Part shown: piece by piece, positions 51,287 to 59,603 of the stretch
Numbering within the stretch: the first letter of the stretch is position 1
Layout of the letters: each line of letters begins with the position of its first letter
Assembly: GCF_022024015.1 (NCBI RefSeq)
Contig: NZ_CP091786.1
Location: 1,860,001 to 1,924,000, forward strand
Direction of reading: 5' to 3'
DNA from: Prevotella sp. E9-3
Lineage (GTDB): Bacteria > Bacteroidota > Bacteroidia > Bacteroidales > Bacteroidaceae
Length of the DNA: 64,000 nucleotides
Position numbers and translations under genes: made by a program
The notes under the pieces: generated by a model
Told to the model about the DNA's origin: nothing
The model's input: only the letters and a program-made list of their open reading frames with translations
The model's database searches: none

Positions 51287-53758
51287 TTACAAGAAGAGAC
51301 TTCCTATTTGATAAACCAAAGCAGAGACAACCCAAGCCGTGAGTGTAGTATAGCCTGCAGCGAAAAGTGCCCATCGCCATGAAGCCGTTTCATGCTTGAT
51401 AGCCACGATAGTAGCTATGCAAGGGAAGTAGAGCAGTACAAACAGTAGATAACAATAGGCAGCAAGCGGTGTGACGCCATCGGCGAGCATCTGTTGGCGC
51501 AACACCATATACTTTAAATTGTCTTCGCTGAAACTGTCATCATCAGCAAAAGAGTCATCGCCGCTGTAAAGCACGCCTATGGTTGAAGCCACAATTTCCT
51601 TAGCCCCCACGCCGGCTATGAGACTCACATCAAGTTTCCAATTGAATCCCTGTGGTGTAAATACGGGTTCGATAGTTTTACCCATCCGTCCTATGAAGCT
51701 CTGCTCTTGCTGTTGCTGCTGAGTGAGCGATTCATCGTGGGGGAAGTATTCGAGTGCCCAAACCAGAACACTTGCCACAAGGATGATACCACCCATTTTT
51801 TTCAGGTATTCCTTACATTTCTCCCAGGTATGACGGGCTATAGCCTTAGCTGTGGGCCAACGGTATGGGGGCAGTTCCATTACAAAGGGGGTATCTTCGC
51901 CTTTAAACACAAATACCGAGAAGAGTTTGCTCATAATCACTGACACTACGATGCCGATGAAATAGAGCGACAACATCACCCATGAGCGTGCCTGAATGGA
52001 GAAGAATGTGCCAACGATCATGATATAAATGGGAAGACGAGCTGAGCACGACATAAAGGGCAATATGAGCATGGTGATGATGCGCGAGCGACGGCTTTCT
52101 ATTGTTCGTGTAGCCATTACTGCGGGCACGTTACATCCGAATCCCATAATGAGCGGTATGAACGATTTTCCATGCAATCCCATTTTGTGCATCAGCCGGT
52201 CCATGATAAAAGCCGCCCTAGCCATATAGCCCGAATCCTCCATCAGCGAGATGAAGAAGTATAGTATCAGTATCTGGGGCATGAACACGATTACTGCACC
52301 CACACCAGCTATGGCTCCATCTACTACAAGCGAGCGCAGAGGGCCGTCAGACATAGTCTGCCCCACCCAATTACCCAGCATGTTGACCAGTTCGTCTATC
52401 CAGTCCATAGGATACTGTCCTAAGGCAAAGGTGGTTTGGAACATGACAAACAGGATGAGGAAGAAGATTGGGAATCCGAGATACTTATTCGACAGAATGC
52501 GATCCAGCAGGTGGGTAGTACGATATGTATCTTCCTTGGTACCTGTAATATATTCGGCTTCTGTAAGGGCTCCGTTGATGAAACCGTATTTAGCATCCAT
52601 GATGGCCGTCTCAGCATCGTTACCGGTTTCTTCCAGCACTCGCTGGGCAGCTTGATTGCGCGCTATGAGCAGTTTTTTACGATCGTCAACGCGGTGTTCT
52701 TCGGCAAAGTGCTGATTAACATACTGTGTGGCGTGATCATCGTTTTCCAGCAGCTTGATAGCCAGATAGCGGGTTGAATAGCGCTGACGGATATGCTCGT
52801 CAGCCTTAAGATACTGCTGAATTTTGCTGATGCCGGCTTCTATTTCGTGCCCATAGTTGATGTGCAGATGGCGGGCTTTACTGCTGGCGCCTTCATACAC
52901 CTGGATAACGGCCTTAAACAGTTCTTTCACTCCATCACCCGTTTTGAACGATGTAGGCACAATAGGCATACCGAAGAGCGTGGAAAGCGTGTCAAGGTTC
53001 ACATTATCGCCTCTCCGCTGAAACTCGTCGTACATGTTCAGTGCGCCTACCATTCTCAAGTCCATGTCAACAAGCTGGGTGGTAAGATAGAGATTACGTT
53101 CCAGATTGCTGGAGTCAATCACATTGATTACCACATCGGGCATTTGTTCAATCAGGTATTTCCTGACATACAGCTCTTCTGGCGAATAACAAGAGAGCGA
53201 ATAGGTTCCAGGCAAATCTATAAGGTTAAACTCATAGCCAAACATGGAAGCGTGAGCCTCAGATGCATCGACGGTTACGCCAGAATAATTTCCCACATGT
53301 CCATGAGCACCCGAAGCAAAGTTGAAAAGTGAGGTTTTTCCGCAGTTTGGATTTCCTATAAGAGCAACATTGATAGTACGGCGGCGTTCAAAGGCCACAT
53401 GCTGCAAATAATCGTCCTTATGTAGTGAAGAATTCAGGTAATCATGCTTGTGTGATACTACATTAACAGGCTTTTCCGTCTCTGTATTTGAGTGATAGTC
53501 ATTGCTTGCAGCAGTCATTTTGGCTGTTTGTTCGCTCACGGTCACCACCTCAATCATTTCGGCTTCTTGCCTACGCAGTGACACTTCATAGCCCAATACC
53601 TTATACTTCACGGGATCTTGTAAAGGAGCATTGAGCAGAACTTCCACCTGCTTGCCCTTTACAAAGCCCATCTCAATGATGCGTTTGCGGAATCCGCCGT
53701 GTCCTTGAACCTTGACAATGATACCGCTCTCGCCTGTTTTCAACTCTGAGAGTTTCAT
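51287..53758 (-). CDS. feoB: Ferrous iron transporter, FeoA-FeoB fusion
   Basis: 823 residues. Residues 1-75 are a FeoA-type SH3 domain. A His-rich linker (about 76-125) joins it to the FeoB G domain with G1 motif GNPNCGKT (135-142), DLPGTYSL (G3) and the GDI helical region. The membrane part (about 425-823) has the two FeoB gate regions and Cys in GFGCNVPAVMA. It imports Fe2+ across the inner membrane. The fusion is typical of Bacteroidetes. It starts 16 nt after pfkA and may be co-transcribed with it. A Fur-box-like site was not evident upstream. Confidence 0.95.
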   Translation of the reverse strand: MKLSELKTGESGIIVKVQGHGGFRKRIIEMGFVKGKQVEVLLNAPLQDPVKYKVLGYEVSLRRQEAEMIEVVTVSEQTAKMTAASNDYHSNTETEKPVNVVSHKHDYLNSSLHKDDYLQHVAFERRRTINVALIGNPNCGKTSLFNFASGAHGHVGNYSGVTVDASEAHASMFGYEFNLIDLPGTYSLSCYSPEELYVRKYLIEQMPDVVINVIDSSNLERNLYLTTQLVDMDLRMVGALNMYDEFQRRGDNVNLDTLSTLFGMPIVPTSFKTGDGVKELFKAVIQVYEGASSKARHLHINYGHEIEAGISKIQQYLKADEHIRQRYSTRYLAIKLLENDDHATQYVNQHFAEEHRVDDRKKLLIARNQAAQRVLEETGNDAETAIMDAKYGFINGALTEAEYITGTKEDTYRTTHLLDRILSNKYLGFPIFFLILFVMFQTTFALGQYPMDWIDELVNMLGNWVGQTMSDGPLRSLVVDGAIAGVGAVIVFMPQILILYFFISLMEDSGYMARAAFIMDRLMHKMGLHGKSFIPLIMGFGCNVPAVMATRTIESRRSRIITMLILPFMSCSARLPIYIMIVGTFFSIQARSWVMLSLYFIGIVVSVIMSKLFSVFVFKGEDTPFVMELPPYRWPTAKAIARHTWEKCKEYLKKMGGIILVASVLVWALEYFPHDESLTQQQQQEQSFIGRMGKTIEPVFTPQGFNWKLDVSLIAGVGAKEIVASTIGVLYSGDDSFADDDSFSEDNLKYMVLRQQMLADGVTPLAAYCYLLFVLLYFPCIATIVAIKHETASWRWALFAAGYTTLTAWVVSALVYQIGSLFL

Positions 53759-53774
53759 TTACCAATATTGATAG

Positions 53775-54752
53775 TTAGATGCTCAGTTCGTCGAGCACTT
53801 TGATTAGTTTTTTGTCGAATGGCTTATCGGTACGAATACATTCTGAGAACGGCACGTAAACAATCTCGTTGTTGCGTACACCCACCATCACGTTGCGCTG
53901 TCCCTGCATAATGGCCTCGATGGCTCCTACACCGGTACGACTCGCCAGAATTCGGTCGTGAGCTGAAGGAGAACCACCACGCTGCAGATGACCGAGGATT
54001 GACACACGCACGTCATAATCGGGAAATTCTTTCTTTACGCGATCGGCATAGTAAAGAGCGCCGCACTTAGGACTTTCCGACACGATGACGATGCACGATT
54101 TCTTTGACTTTCGGATACCGCGGTTCATAAACTGTGCCAACTGGTCAACATCTGTCATGTCCTCAGGAATAATGGCTGCTTCAGCACCGCTAGCAATTGC
54201 TGAGTTTTGGGCTAGGAAACCGGCATCACGGCCCATTACTTCAACAAAGAAGATGCGCTCGTGAGAATTTGCAGTATCGCGAATGCGGTCAACACACTCC
54301 ATGATAGTGTTCATCGTGGTGTCATAGCCAATTGTTGAATCGGTACCATACAGGTCATTATCGATAGTTCCGGGAAGACCGATACAAGGGAAGTCATATT
54401 CCATTCCGAAATTCCGGGCACCAGTGAGCGAGCCGTTTCCACCTATCACCACAAGGGCGTCGATATTCTCGTTCTTACAGGTCTGGTATGCCTTGTCCAT
54501 TCCCTCTTTGGTCATAAATTCTTTTGAGCGGGCAGTTTTCAGAATAGTGCCGCCACGAGTAATGATGCCTGATACGTTCTCGGTGGTAAGTGTCTCTACT
54601 TCGCCTTTTATCAGTCCGTCATAGCCACGATATATACCCTTTATCATAAAACCATTATATATACCTGCGCGCGTAACGGCACGTATGGCTGCATTCATAC
54701 CAGGAGCGTCACCTCCTGAAGTCAAAATACCTACTGTTTTAATTTTTACCAT
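53775..54752 (-). CDS. pfkA: 6-phosphofructokinase
   Basis: 325 residues, bacterial PfkA length. Motifs are [13 protein letters not shown] (12-24), GGNGSLTGA (about 105-113) and [10 protein letters not shown] with the catalytic Asp (about 127-136). The Gly after Asn in GGNGS marks an ATP-type enzyme, as PPi-dependent forms have Asp there. However, the residue before it is Asn instead of the usual Asp of GGDGS, a position near Mg-ATP (AAC codon, clear in the sequence). It phosphorylates fructose 6-phosphate in glycolysis. It lies between nhaD (60 bp upstream) and feoB (16 bp downstream). Confidence 0.93.
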   Translation of the reverse strand: MVKIKTVGILTSGGDAPGMNAAIRAVTRAGIYNGFMIKGIYRGYDGLIKGEVETLTTENVSGIITRGGTILKTARSKEFMTKEGMDKAYQTCKNENIDALVVIGGNGSLTGARNFGMEYDFPCIGLPGTIDNDLYGTDSTIGYDTTMNTIMECVDRIRDTANSHERIFFVEVMGRDAGFLAQNSAIASGAEAAIIPEDMTDVDQLAQFMNRGIRKSKKSCIVIVSESPKCGALYYADRVKKEFPDYDVRVSILGHLQRGGSPSAHDRILASRTGVGAIEAIMQGQRNVMVGVRNNEIVYVPFSECIRTDKPFDKKLIKVLDELSI

Positions 54753-54812
54753 TTTGTTTTGAATTATATATTATCCTTGAAAATTTTATAGTCAGTTATT
54801 TTAATTTCTTAC

Positions 54813-56183
54813 TTACATGAATATCGTTTCAAGATAGAGCACCAACATGCCTGCCGCAAAGCCTAGCAATACTTTGGGAGTGAGATGACGCAGATACCAT
54901 ACGAAATGCATTCGCTCTGTGTTCATCAACGCCACGCCACTTGTAGAGCCTACAGGGAGCAGTGTACCACCTATGGCTGTCGAGAAGGCTATGATAAGCC
55001 AGTAAGGACCGTTTATATCGAAATGGCCACTGGCCACTGGGAAGAACGACACGTTGGTCATGGCTACCGTGAAGGTATCGACAACCGATGAGAGTACTCC
55101 TGAGCATAATCCAATAGCCCAGACATTGCCGTTGAGGAAATGAATGATCCAGTCGGCTATATCACCCAATACGCCCGATTCTGTGAGCACTCCCATAGCG
55201 AGCATGATACCCATGGTGAAGAGTATCTGCTGAATAGCCCCGTATTGCAAAGCACGTGGTATGCGTCGTTGTGCCATCTGGTCGGCTTGCATCAGTTTTC
55301 TGTTGAAGGCCTCGTTCACCACCCATAGCACCGATAGCACGCAGAGAGCGCCCAGAAATGGTGAAAGATGGGTAATGGTATGGAAGGTGGGGATAAACCA
55401 CATGCCGCCTATGCCTACCACCAGCATGAGCAGTCGCTGCCAACGGTTCAGGCGGGTATCGTTGCCACGATAGGGAGCGCCTCCCCACTCTATATCAAGT
55501 CGCTCAGGCAACTGACGGTTCACAAGAGCCGTTGTCACCACCCATGCAGTGAGGGCAGGCAAAGCCAGATAGGCCGAGAACGTAGTAGGCGTCACCGCCC
55601 CATCTTCCCAGAGTATAAGTCCTATGGGATCGCCTATCACAGTAAACGAACCTCCTGCATTGGCAGCGAGGACAATAGCCGAGCCAATCAGCATACGCTG
55701 CTGACGACTGTTGACGATGCCTCGCATGATAACAAGCATAAGTGTGGCTGTAGTAAGGTTGTCAAGATTTGCCGAGATGAGAAATGTTGCCAGAGTGAGT
55801 GTCCATAGCAAACGCTTGGAGTTACGGGTGCGAATCCACTCGTTGATGAAATCGAAGCAGCCGTTGTTGTTCAGTATTTCCACTATGCTCATAGTGGCCA
55901 CGAGAAACATGACAATAGAGGCAGCCTTTCCCACATATTTCAAGAAGATATTATCGTAGATAAAACTCTTCACATTGTCACTCGAATGTGTTGAATCTCC
56001 CAGCCAGGCAAGGTATTCCTCAGCATGAAGCTTCATCACAAAGTCGGTGCCCCAACCTATATAAACCACCCATCCCACAGTACCGATAAACATTGCAATG
56101 GCAGCCTTGTTTACTCCTGTTAGATGACCTGTGGCTATCAGCAGATAACCGAAGATGAGCAATAGAACAATTATGAGTGTCAT
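54813..56183 (-). CDS. nhaD: NhaD-type Na+/H+ antiporter
   Basis: 456 residues, a membrane protein of the ion transporter superfamily with about 12 segments. Characteristic stretches are ISANLDNLTTATLMLVIM (about 134-151), NAGGSFTVIGDPIGLILW (about 174-191) and SSVVDTFTVAMTNVSFFPV (about 361-379), which hold the conserved Asp, Asn and Thr residues of NhaD. It exports Na+ in exchange for protons at the inner membrane. It lies between rnz and pfkA in a same-strand run with 40-60 bp gaps. Arsenical or citrate transport, seen in the wider superfamily, is less likely. Confidence 0.88.
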   Translation of the reverse strand: MTLIIVLLLIFGYLLIATGHLTGVNKAAIAMFIGTVGWVVYIGWGTDFVMKLHAEEYLAWLGDSTHSSDNVKSFIYDNIFLKYVGKAASIVMFLVATMSIVEILNNNGCFDFINEWIRTRNSKRLLWTLTLATFLISANLDNLTTATLMLVIMRGIVNSRQQRMLIGSAIVLAANAGGSFTVIGDPIGLILWEDGAVTPTTFSAYLALPALTAWVVTTALVNRQLPERLDIEWGGAPYRGNDTRLNRWQRLLMLVVGIGGMWFIPTFHTITHLSPFLGALCVLSVLWVVNEAFNRKLMQADQMAQRRIPRALQYGAIQQILFTMGIMLAMGVLTESGVLGDIADWIIHFLNGNVWAIGLCSGVLSSVVDTFTVAMTNVSFFPVASGHFDINGPYWLIIAFSTAIGGTLLPVGSTSGVALMNTERMHFVWYLRHLTPKVLLGFAAGMLVLYLETIFM

Positions 56184-56223
56184 ACGATAACCTTTCTTTA
56201 TTTATATAGTTAGCATATTCTGT

Positions 56224-57138
56224 TTAAACATCTATGCTGTCGTTCTCCTGCGTCAGTCGGGTGTTCTGAAATTCCGTCTGAGCCTCTCTCAGCAGCACCT
56301 TCTCGTCGTTATATCGCGAACTGTAGTGGCCTATGAGCAGTTGTTTTACCCCTGCCAGTCGGGCCATAACAGCAGCCTGTCGGGCTGTGGAATGGAAGTA
56401 TTTTTCTGCCATCTGAAGCTGGTCGTCGCCATAGGTAGCCTCGTGGTATAGGGTTGTCACCCCTTGCAGCATGGGCGCCAGCTGTGGCTGATATTTCGTG
56501 TCGCTCATATAAGCATAGGCACGCGGTTCGTCGGCCTTGCTTACCAAGCGGTCATTGGCCACACGAGTGCCGTCATCCATCACGAAATCAGCCCCTTGCT
56601 TAATGTTCTGAATCTGCGACACAGGTATTTCATACATATCAATCATGTCGCGGCGTATGTGGGGCAGCGTGGGCTTTTCACGAAAAAGGTATCCGCAACA
56701 GGGCAATCTATGACACAAGGGGATGGTTTCGACTGTGAGTGAGCGGTCTTCGTAGATAACGGCATTCTGGGTGGTATCAACAACATGAAACTCTACCTTG
56801 TAGCCCAGATCCTGACAAAAAGCGTTCAGTTGGAAGTCGAGCACCTCACCCAGTCTCTGTTCTCCATATACATGGAGGGTGGCCGTGCGCCCCAAAAGTC
56901 CGAACGTACTCAGCATGCCTATCAATCCGAAACAATGGTCACCATGCAGATGAGATATAAAGATGTGGCCCAACTTGTTGAATGACAGTCCTGTGCGGCG
57001 CATCTGCAACTGTGCTCCCTCACCGCAGTCCACCATAAACAATTTGCCCCGACACTCTACTACCTGTGTGGTGGGAAAGTGTCGAAGCGTGGGGAGAGCG
57101 CTGGCGCAACCTAAAATATGTACTCTAAAAGGTTCCAT
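56224..57138 (-). CDS. rnz: Ribonuclease Z
   Basis: 304 residues, the usual size for the short form RNase Z. It belongs to the metallo-beta-lactamase fold, with the zinc motif HLHGDH (about 63-68), GCASALPT at the N-terminus and HEATYGDD with the tail His in GHYSSRY. It removes the 3' trailer of tRNA precursors. It lies 33 bp downstream of the lipocalin-like gene and 40 bp upstream of nhaD. Confidence 0.93.
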   Translation of the reverse strand: MEPFRVHILGCASALPTLRHFPTTQVVECRGKLFMVDCGEGAQLQMRRTGLSFNKLGHIFISHLHGDHCFGLIGMLSTFGLLGRTATLHVYGEQRLGEVLDFQLNAFCQDLGYKVEFHVVDTTQNAVIYEDRSLTVETIPLCHRLPCCGYLFREKPTLPHIRRDMIDMYEIPVSQIQNIKQGADFVMDDGTRVANDRLVSKADEPRAYAYMSDTKYQPQLAPMLQGVTTLYHEATYGDDQLQMAEKYFHSTARQAAVMARLAGVKQLLIGHYSSRYNDEKVLLREAQTEFQNTRLTQENDSIDV

Positions 57139-57171
57139 TCAGTTTCCGGGGTGATTTTCAGGACATAGCCG

Positions 57172-57843
57172 TCAGATAACCATATCTTCAAAATTTTCGT
57201 CCTCTTCGTCAATTATCACGCCATCGTAGTTTTCCTCCACTACAGGGCGCACATAGTCGAATACTTCTTCGGTGCCTTGCAGCGACATGGAGTCGGCAGA
57301 AAGGTAGAGGAACTTGTAGGTCTCGTCTTCCACAAAGTCGCCGCCGCCTTCGCGCACACTGACCATCTGAAGGTTTCCATTGTTAATACGCCATGTTTTA
57401 TAGACGATTGAAGTCTGGTTGATGCTTTCGGCTATACCGCCATCCTTGATGGTGAAGCCCATGTAGGAAGTGCCGTCAAGCGGATTAGGCATCACCCAGT
57501 CACCCAGCAGCGTATTCAGGTTGATCACAATAAGTGCCTGAGTATGCTTTTCGTTGGCAACAACGGCCATTCGGTCGCCATTGGCAAATTGCCCGAACAT
57601 GCAGTTGCTTTCTTGAGCGGCCAGGGTGCTGAGAGTCAGCGTATCGCCATTGTCAGTCAGCATCTGAAGGGTGTTCATAGACGAACCATCGGTGCATGTT
57701 CCATAGATTGTAGAGTCGCGATACATGTATTCCAGGGCTTCGTCCAGCTCTTCCTGATTTGACTGTACTGCAGCTTTCTTCTCACCGCAAGATACAAAAA
57801 CTACAACTATAACAGCAGCTAACGAAAACATTAACTTTTTCAT
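57172..57843 (-). CDS. Lipocalin-like lipoprotein, function unknown
   Basis: 223 residues. Lipoprotein signal with lipobox VSC (Cys19). A helical segment is followed by a beta-barrel-like pattern (about 55-200) with DWVMPNPLDGTSYMGF and WRINNGNLQM, as in lipocalin-family proteins common in Bacteroidetes. The tail is highly acidic (DEEDENFED). No catalytic residues are visible. It is between mazG (59 bp) and rnz (33 bp) on the same strand. Function cannot be inferred from the neighbours. Confidence 0.65.
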   Translation of the reverse strand: MKKLMFSLAAVIVVVFVSCGEKKAAVQSNQEELDEALEYMYRDSTIYGTCTDGSSMNTLQMLTDNGDTLTLSTLAAQESNCMFGQFANGDRMAVVANEKHTQALIVINLNTLLGDWVMPNPLDGTSYMGFTIKDGGIAESINQTSIVYKTWRINNGNLQMVSVREGGGDFVEDETYKFLYLSADSMSLQGTEEVFDYVRPVVEENYDGVIIDEEDENFEDMVI

Positions 57844-57902
57844 AATAACTATTTGGTTTATATCACTTTATCGTTTAAATGATTATTGTAAGAAAACATT
57901 AA

Positions 57903-58832
57903 TTACTTCTCCATTTTCTTTGCCTCGTTCCACAGGGCATCCATTTCTTCGAGGCTCATTTCCGTGAGCGGTTTGCCTACCCTGATACTATGTTCCTCGA
58001 TGTAGGTGAAGCGACGAATAAACTTGGCGTTCGTCATTTCCAGAGCATTGTCGGGGTTCAGTTTGTAGAGCCTTGCCGCATTGATCAGCGAGAACAGATA
58101 GTCACCCAGTTCTCCTTCCTGCCTACTGCGAATAGCCATTTTCTCGGCATCGGTAGCATTTTCGGGTATTTCCTTCTTCAGTTCCTCCTCCAGTTCACCC
58201 AGTTCTTCGCGAACCTTCTGCCACACATCCTCACGCTTTTGCCAGTCAAAGCCCACATTACGTGCCTTGTCCTGAATGCGATAAGCCTTTATCACGGAAG
58301 GCAAAGCGGCTGGCACGCCCGAAAGCACACGTTTGTTGCCGTCTTTCTCCTTCAGTTTTATCTGCTCCCAGTTCTGAAGCACCTGTTCAGCCGTGTTGGC
58401 AGTAGAATATTTCGATGTATCTGTAGTCGTCGCACACTCTCCTTTCTCATTGGCTTCCAGTTCGCATTCGTCACACTCGCTGAGCGGTTTGGGACTATCC
58501 TTTCCAACCTGACTTGGATGATAGATATGCGGATGACGGAAAATCAGCTTGTCGGCCTGCTGTCTCAGCACATCATACACGTCAAACGTTCCCTTTTCCT
58601 CGCCTATCTTCGCATAGAAGCAGAGATGCATCATCACGTCACCCAGTTCCTTCATCACATCGTGCTCATCGCCACGCGCCAGCGCATCGCACAGTTCATA
58701 GGTTTCTTCTATCGTATTGGGGCGCAAACTTTCGTTGGTCTGCTTTCTATCCCAGGGGCACTTCTCTCTCAGTTGGTCCAAAACATCGAGCAAACGCCCG
58801 AAAGCCTCTATTTTCTCTTCACGTGTGTGCAT
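57903..58832 (-). CDS. mazG: Nucleoside triphosphate pyrophosphohydrolase MazG
   Basis: 309 residues from the ATG at 58832; the longer in-frame start at 58877 would overlap the -7 box. Two MazG domains are visible: the first with CPWDRKQTNESL and EETYELCDAL plus KELGDVMMHLCFY, the second with KVREELGELEEEL and EGELGDYLFSL. They carry the EExxE and ExxD metal sites of this family. It hydrolyses non-canonical or excess NTPs. It is about 45 residues longer than E. coli MazG, because of a Cys/acid-rich insertion (about 125-165, with CDECELE and GEC) between the domains. It begins a same-strand run to rnz and beyond. Confidence 0.92.
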   Translation of the reverse strand: MHTREEKIEAFGRLLDVLDQLREKCPWDRKQTNESLRPNTIEETYELCDALARGDEHDVMKELGDVMMHLCFYAKIGEEKGTFDVYDVLRQQADKLIFRHPHIYHPSQVGKDSPKPLSECDECELEANEKGECATTTDTSKYSTANTAEQVLQNWEQIKLKEKDGNKRVLSGVPAALPSVIKAYRIQDKARNVGFDWQKREDVWQKVREELGELEEELKKEIPENATDAEKMAIRSRQEGELGDYLFSLINAARLYKLNPDNALEMTNAKFIRRFTYIEEHSIRVGKPLTEMSLEEMDALWNEAKKMEK

Positions 58833-58848
58833 GTTTACAATTTTTATG

Positions 58849-58856
58849 CAAAGGTA
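58849..58856 (-). promoter_or_regulatory. -7 box of mazG
   Basis: TACCTTTG on the minus strand. It overlaps an in-frame ATG further upstream and so supports translation from 58832. Confidence 0.55.
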
Positions 58857-58889
58857 AACAAAACATTTTGAACTCACAAACTTCGACCC

Positions 58890-59216
58890 ACATTTTACTT
58901 AAAATACATCTTTAAAACGATTATTATCAATCCCCGACCCCTCATTATGCTCTCTTTCTCCACCGCTTGGAGCGAAAAGCATGTCTAAAATAGAGTTAAT
59001 ACGCATACTGTTTTTCAACACTGCAAAGGTACTGAATTCTCGTCAAATAGCCTAATTTCAGACACCCGTAACCTGCAAAAATTCGTTAACAGAAAGATAT
59101 ATTTTCCTTAAATAATACAAACATAACGTTAAGCCCATCCAAACGTATTTTTTAGCCTTGCAGAAAGCACTGTTCACGCCCCGGAGAGTGCCCGACGGAT
59201 ACACCTGCTACCCACA
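58890..59216. other. Non-coding stretch between mazG and the inverted repeat
   Basis: No convincing open frame or RNA structure is seen. CCCCGACCCCTC at about 58933-58944 matches 12 bases of the repeat at 1506-1541, too little to call a copy. Confidence 0.4.
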
Positions 59217-59478
59217 TTTTGCCACACTGCCACTTTGCCACTTTGCCACATTAAGGATTTTCGAATGCACACGATTGGAGGAAGAAATACTTAAGACTAA
59301 ACTTTAATATATTATTATATATAATTTATATATAATAATATATTAATTAATATTCAGTTAATATACAGATAATATCGGATTGTATTTTTACTTTCATTCT
59401 CTTTACTATTTTCTGTCCAACTTTGCACTGCTGAAAATCCTTAATGTGGCAATGTGGCAAAGTGGCAATGTGGCAAAA
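59217..59478. repeat. 46-bp inverted repeat with GCCAC iterons flanking an AT-rich palindrome
   Basis: The left arm (59217-59262) and right arm (59433-59478) are reverse complements at 44 of 46 positions, separated by 170 bp. Each arm holds four GCCAC (or GTGGC) units spaced 8 bp apart. In the spacer, a 43-bp perfect palindrome of A and T lies at 59304-59346 (21-bp arms, centre 59325). No reading frame of note is present. It could be a miniature mobile element, a cruciform-forming recognition site or a regulatory hairpin before valS. Confidence 0.85.
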
Positions 59479-59566
59479 ATATACTTTTAACACTTTTGTA
59501 CTACTAATTTAACACCGATTAACCAATTATATAGCCCATATATTTCTCTAAGCCAAAAAATAATAG

Positions 59567-59574
59567 TACCTTTG
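59567..59574 (+). promoter_or_regulatory. -7 box of valS
   Basis: TACCTTTG, 30 bp before the valS ATG. The -33 region is not clear. Confidence 0.6.
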
Positions 59575-59603
59575 CACAACAATAGAGAAACTACGTTAAA
59601 AGT

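Noticed and set aside
57990..58871. 293-codon open frame on the plus strand opposite mazG
   Set aside because: mazG on the other strand has both conserved domains; this frame has no recognisable motif.
58933..58944. Second copy of the palindromic repeat found at 1506-1541
   Set aside because: Only 12 bases (CCCCGACCCCTC) match and the G-rich arm is missing. It may be a decayed copy but cannot be supported.
59217..59478. CRISPR array
   Set aside because: The GCCAC units are 8 bp apart without spacers, and the larger repeats are inverted, so this is not a CRISPR layout.
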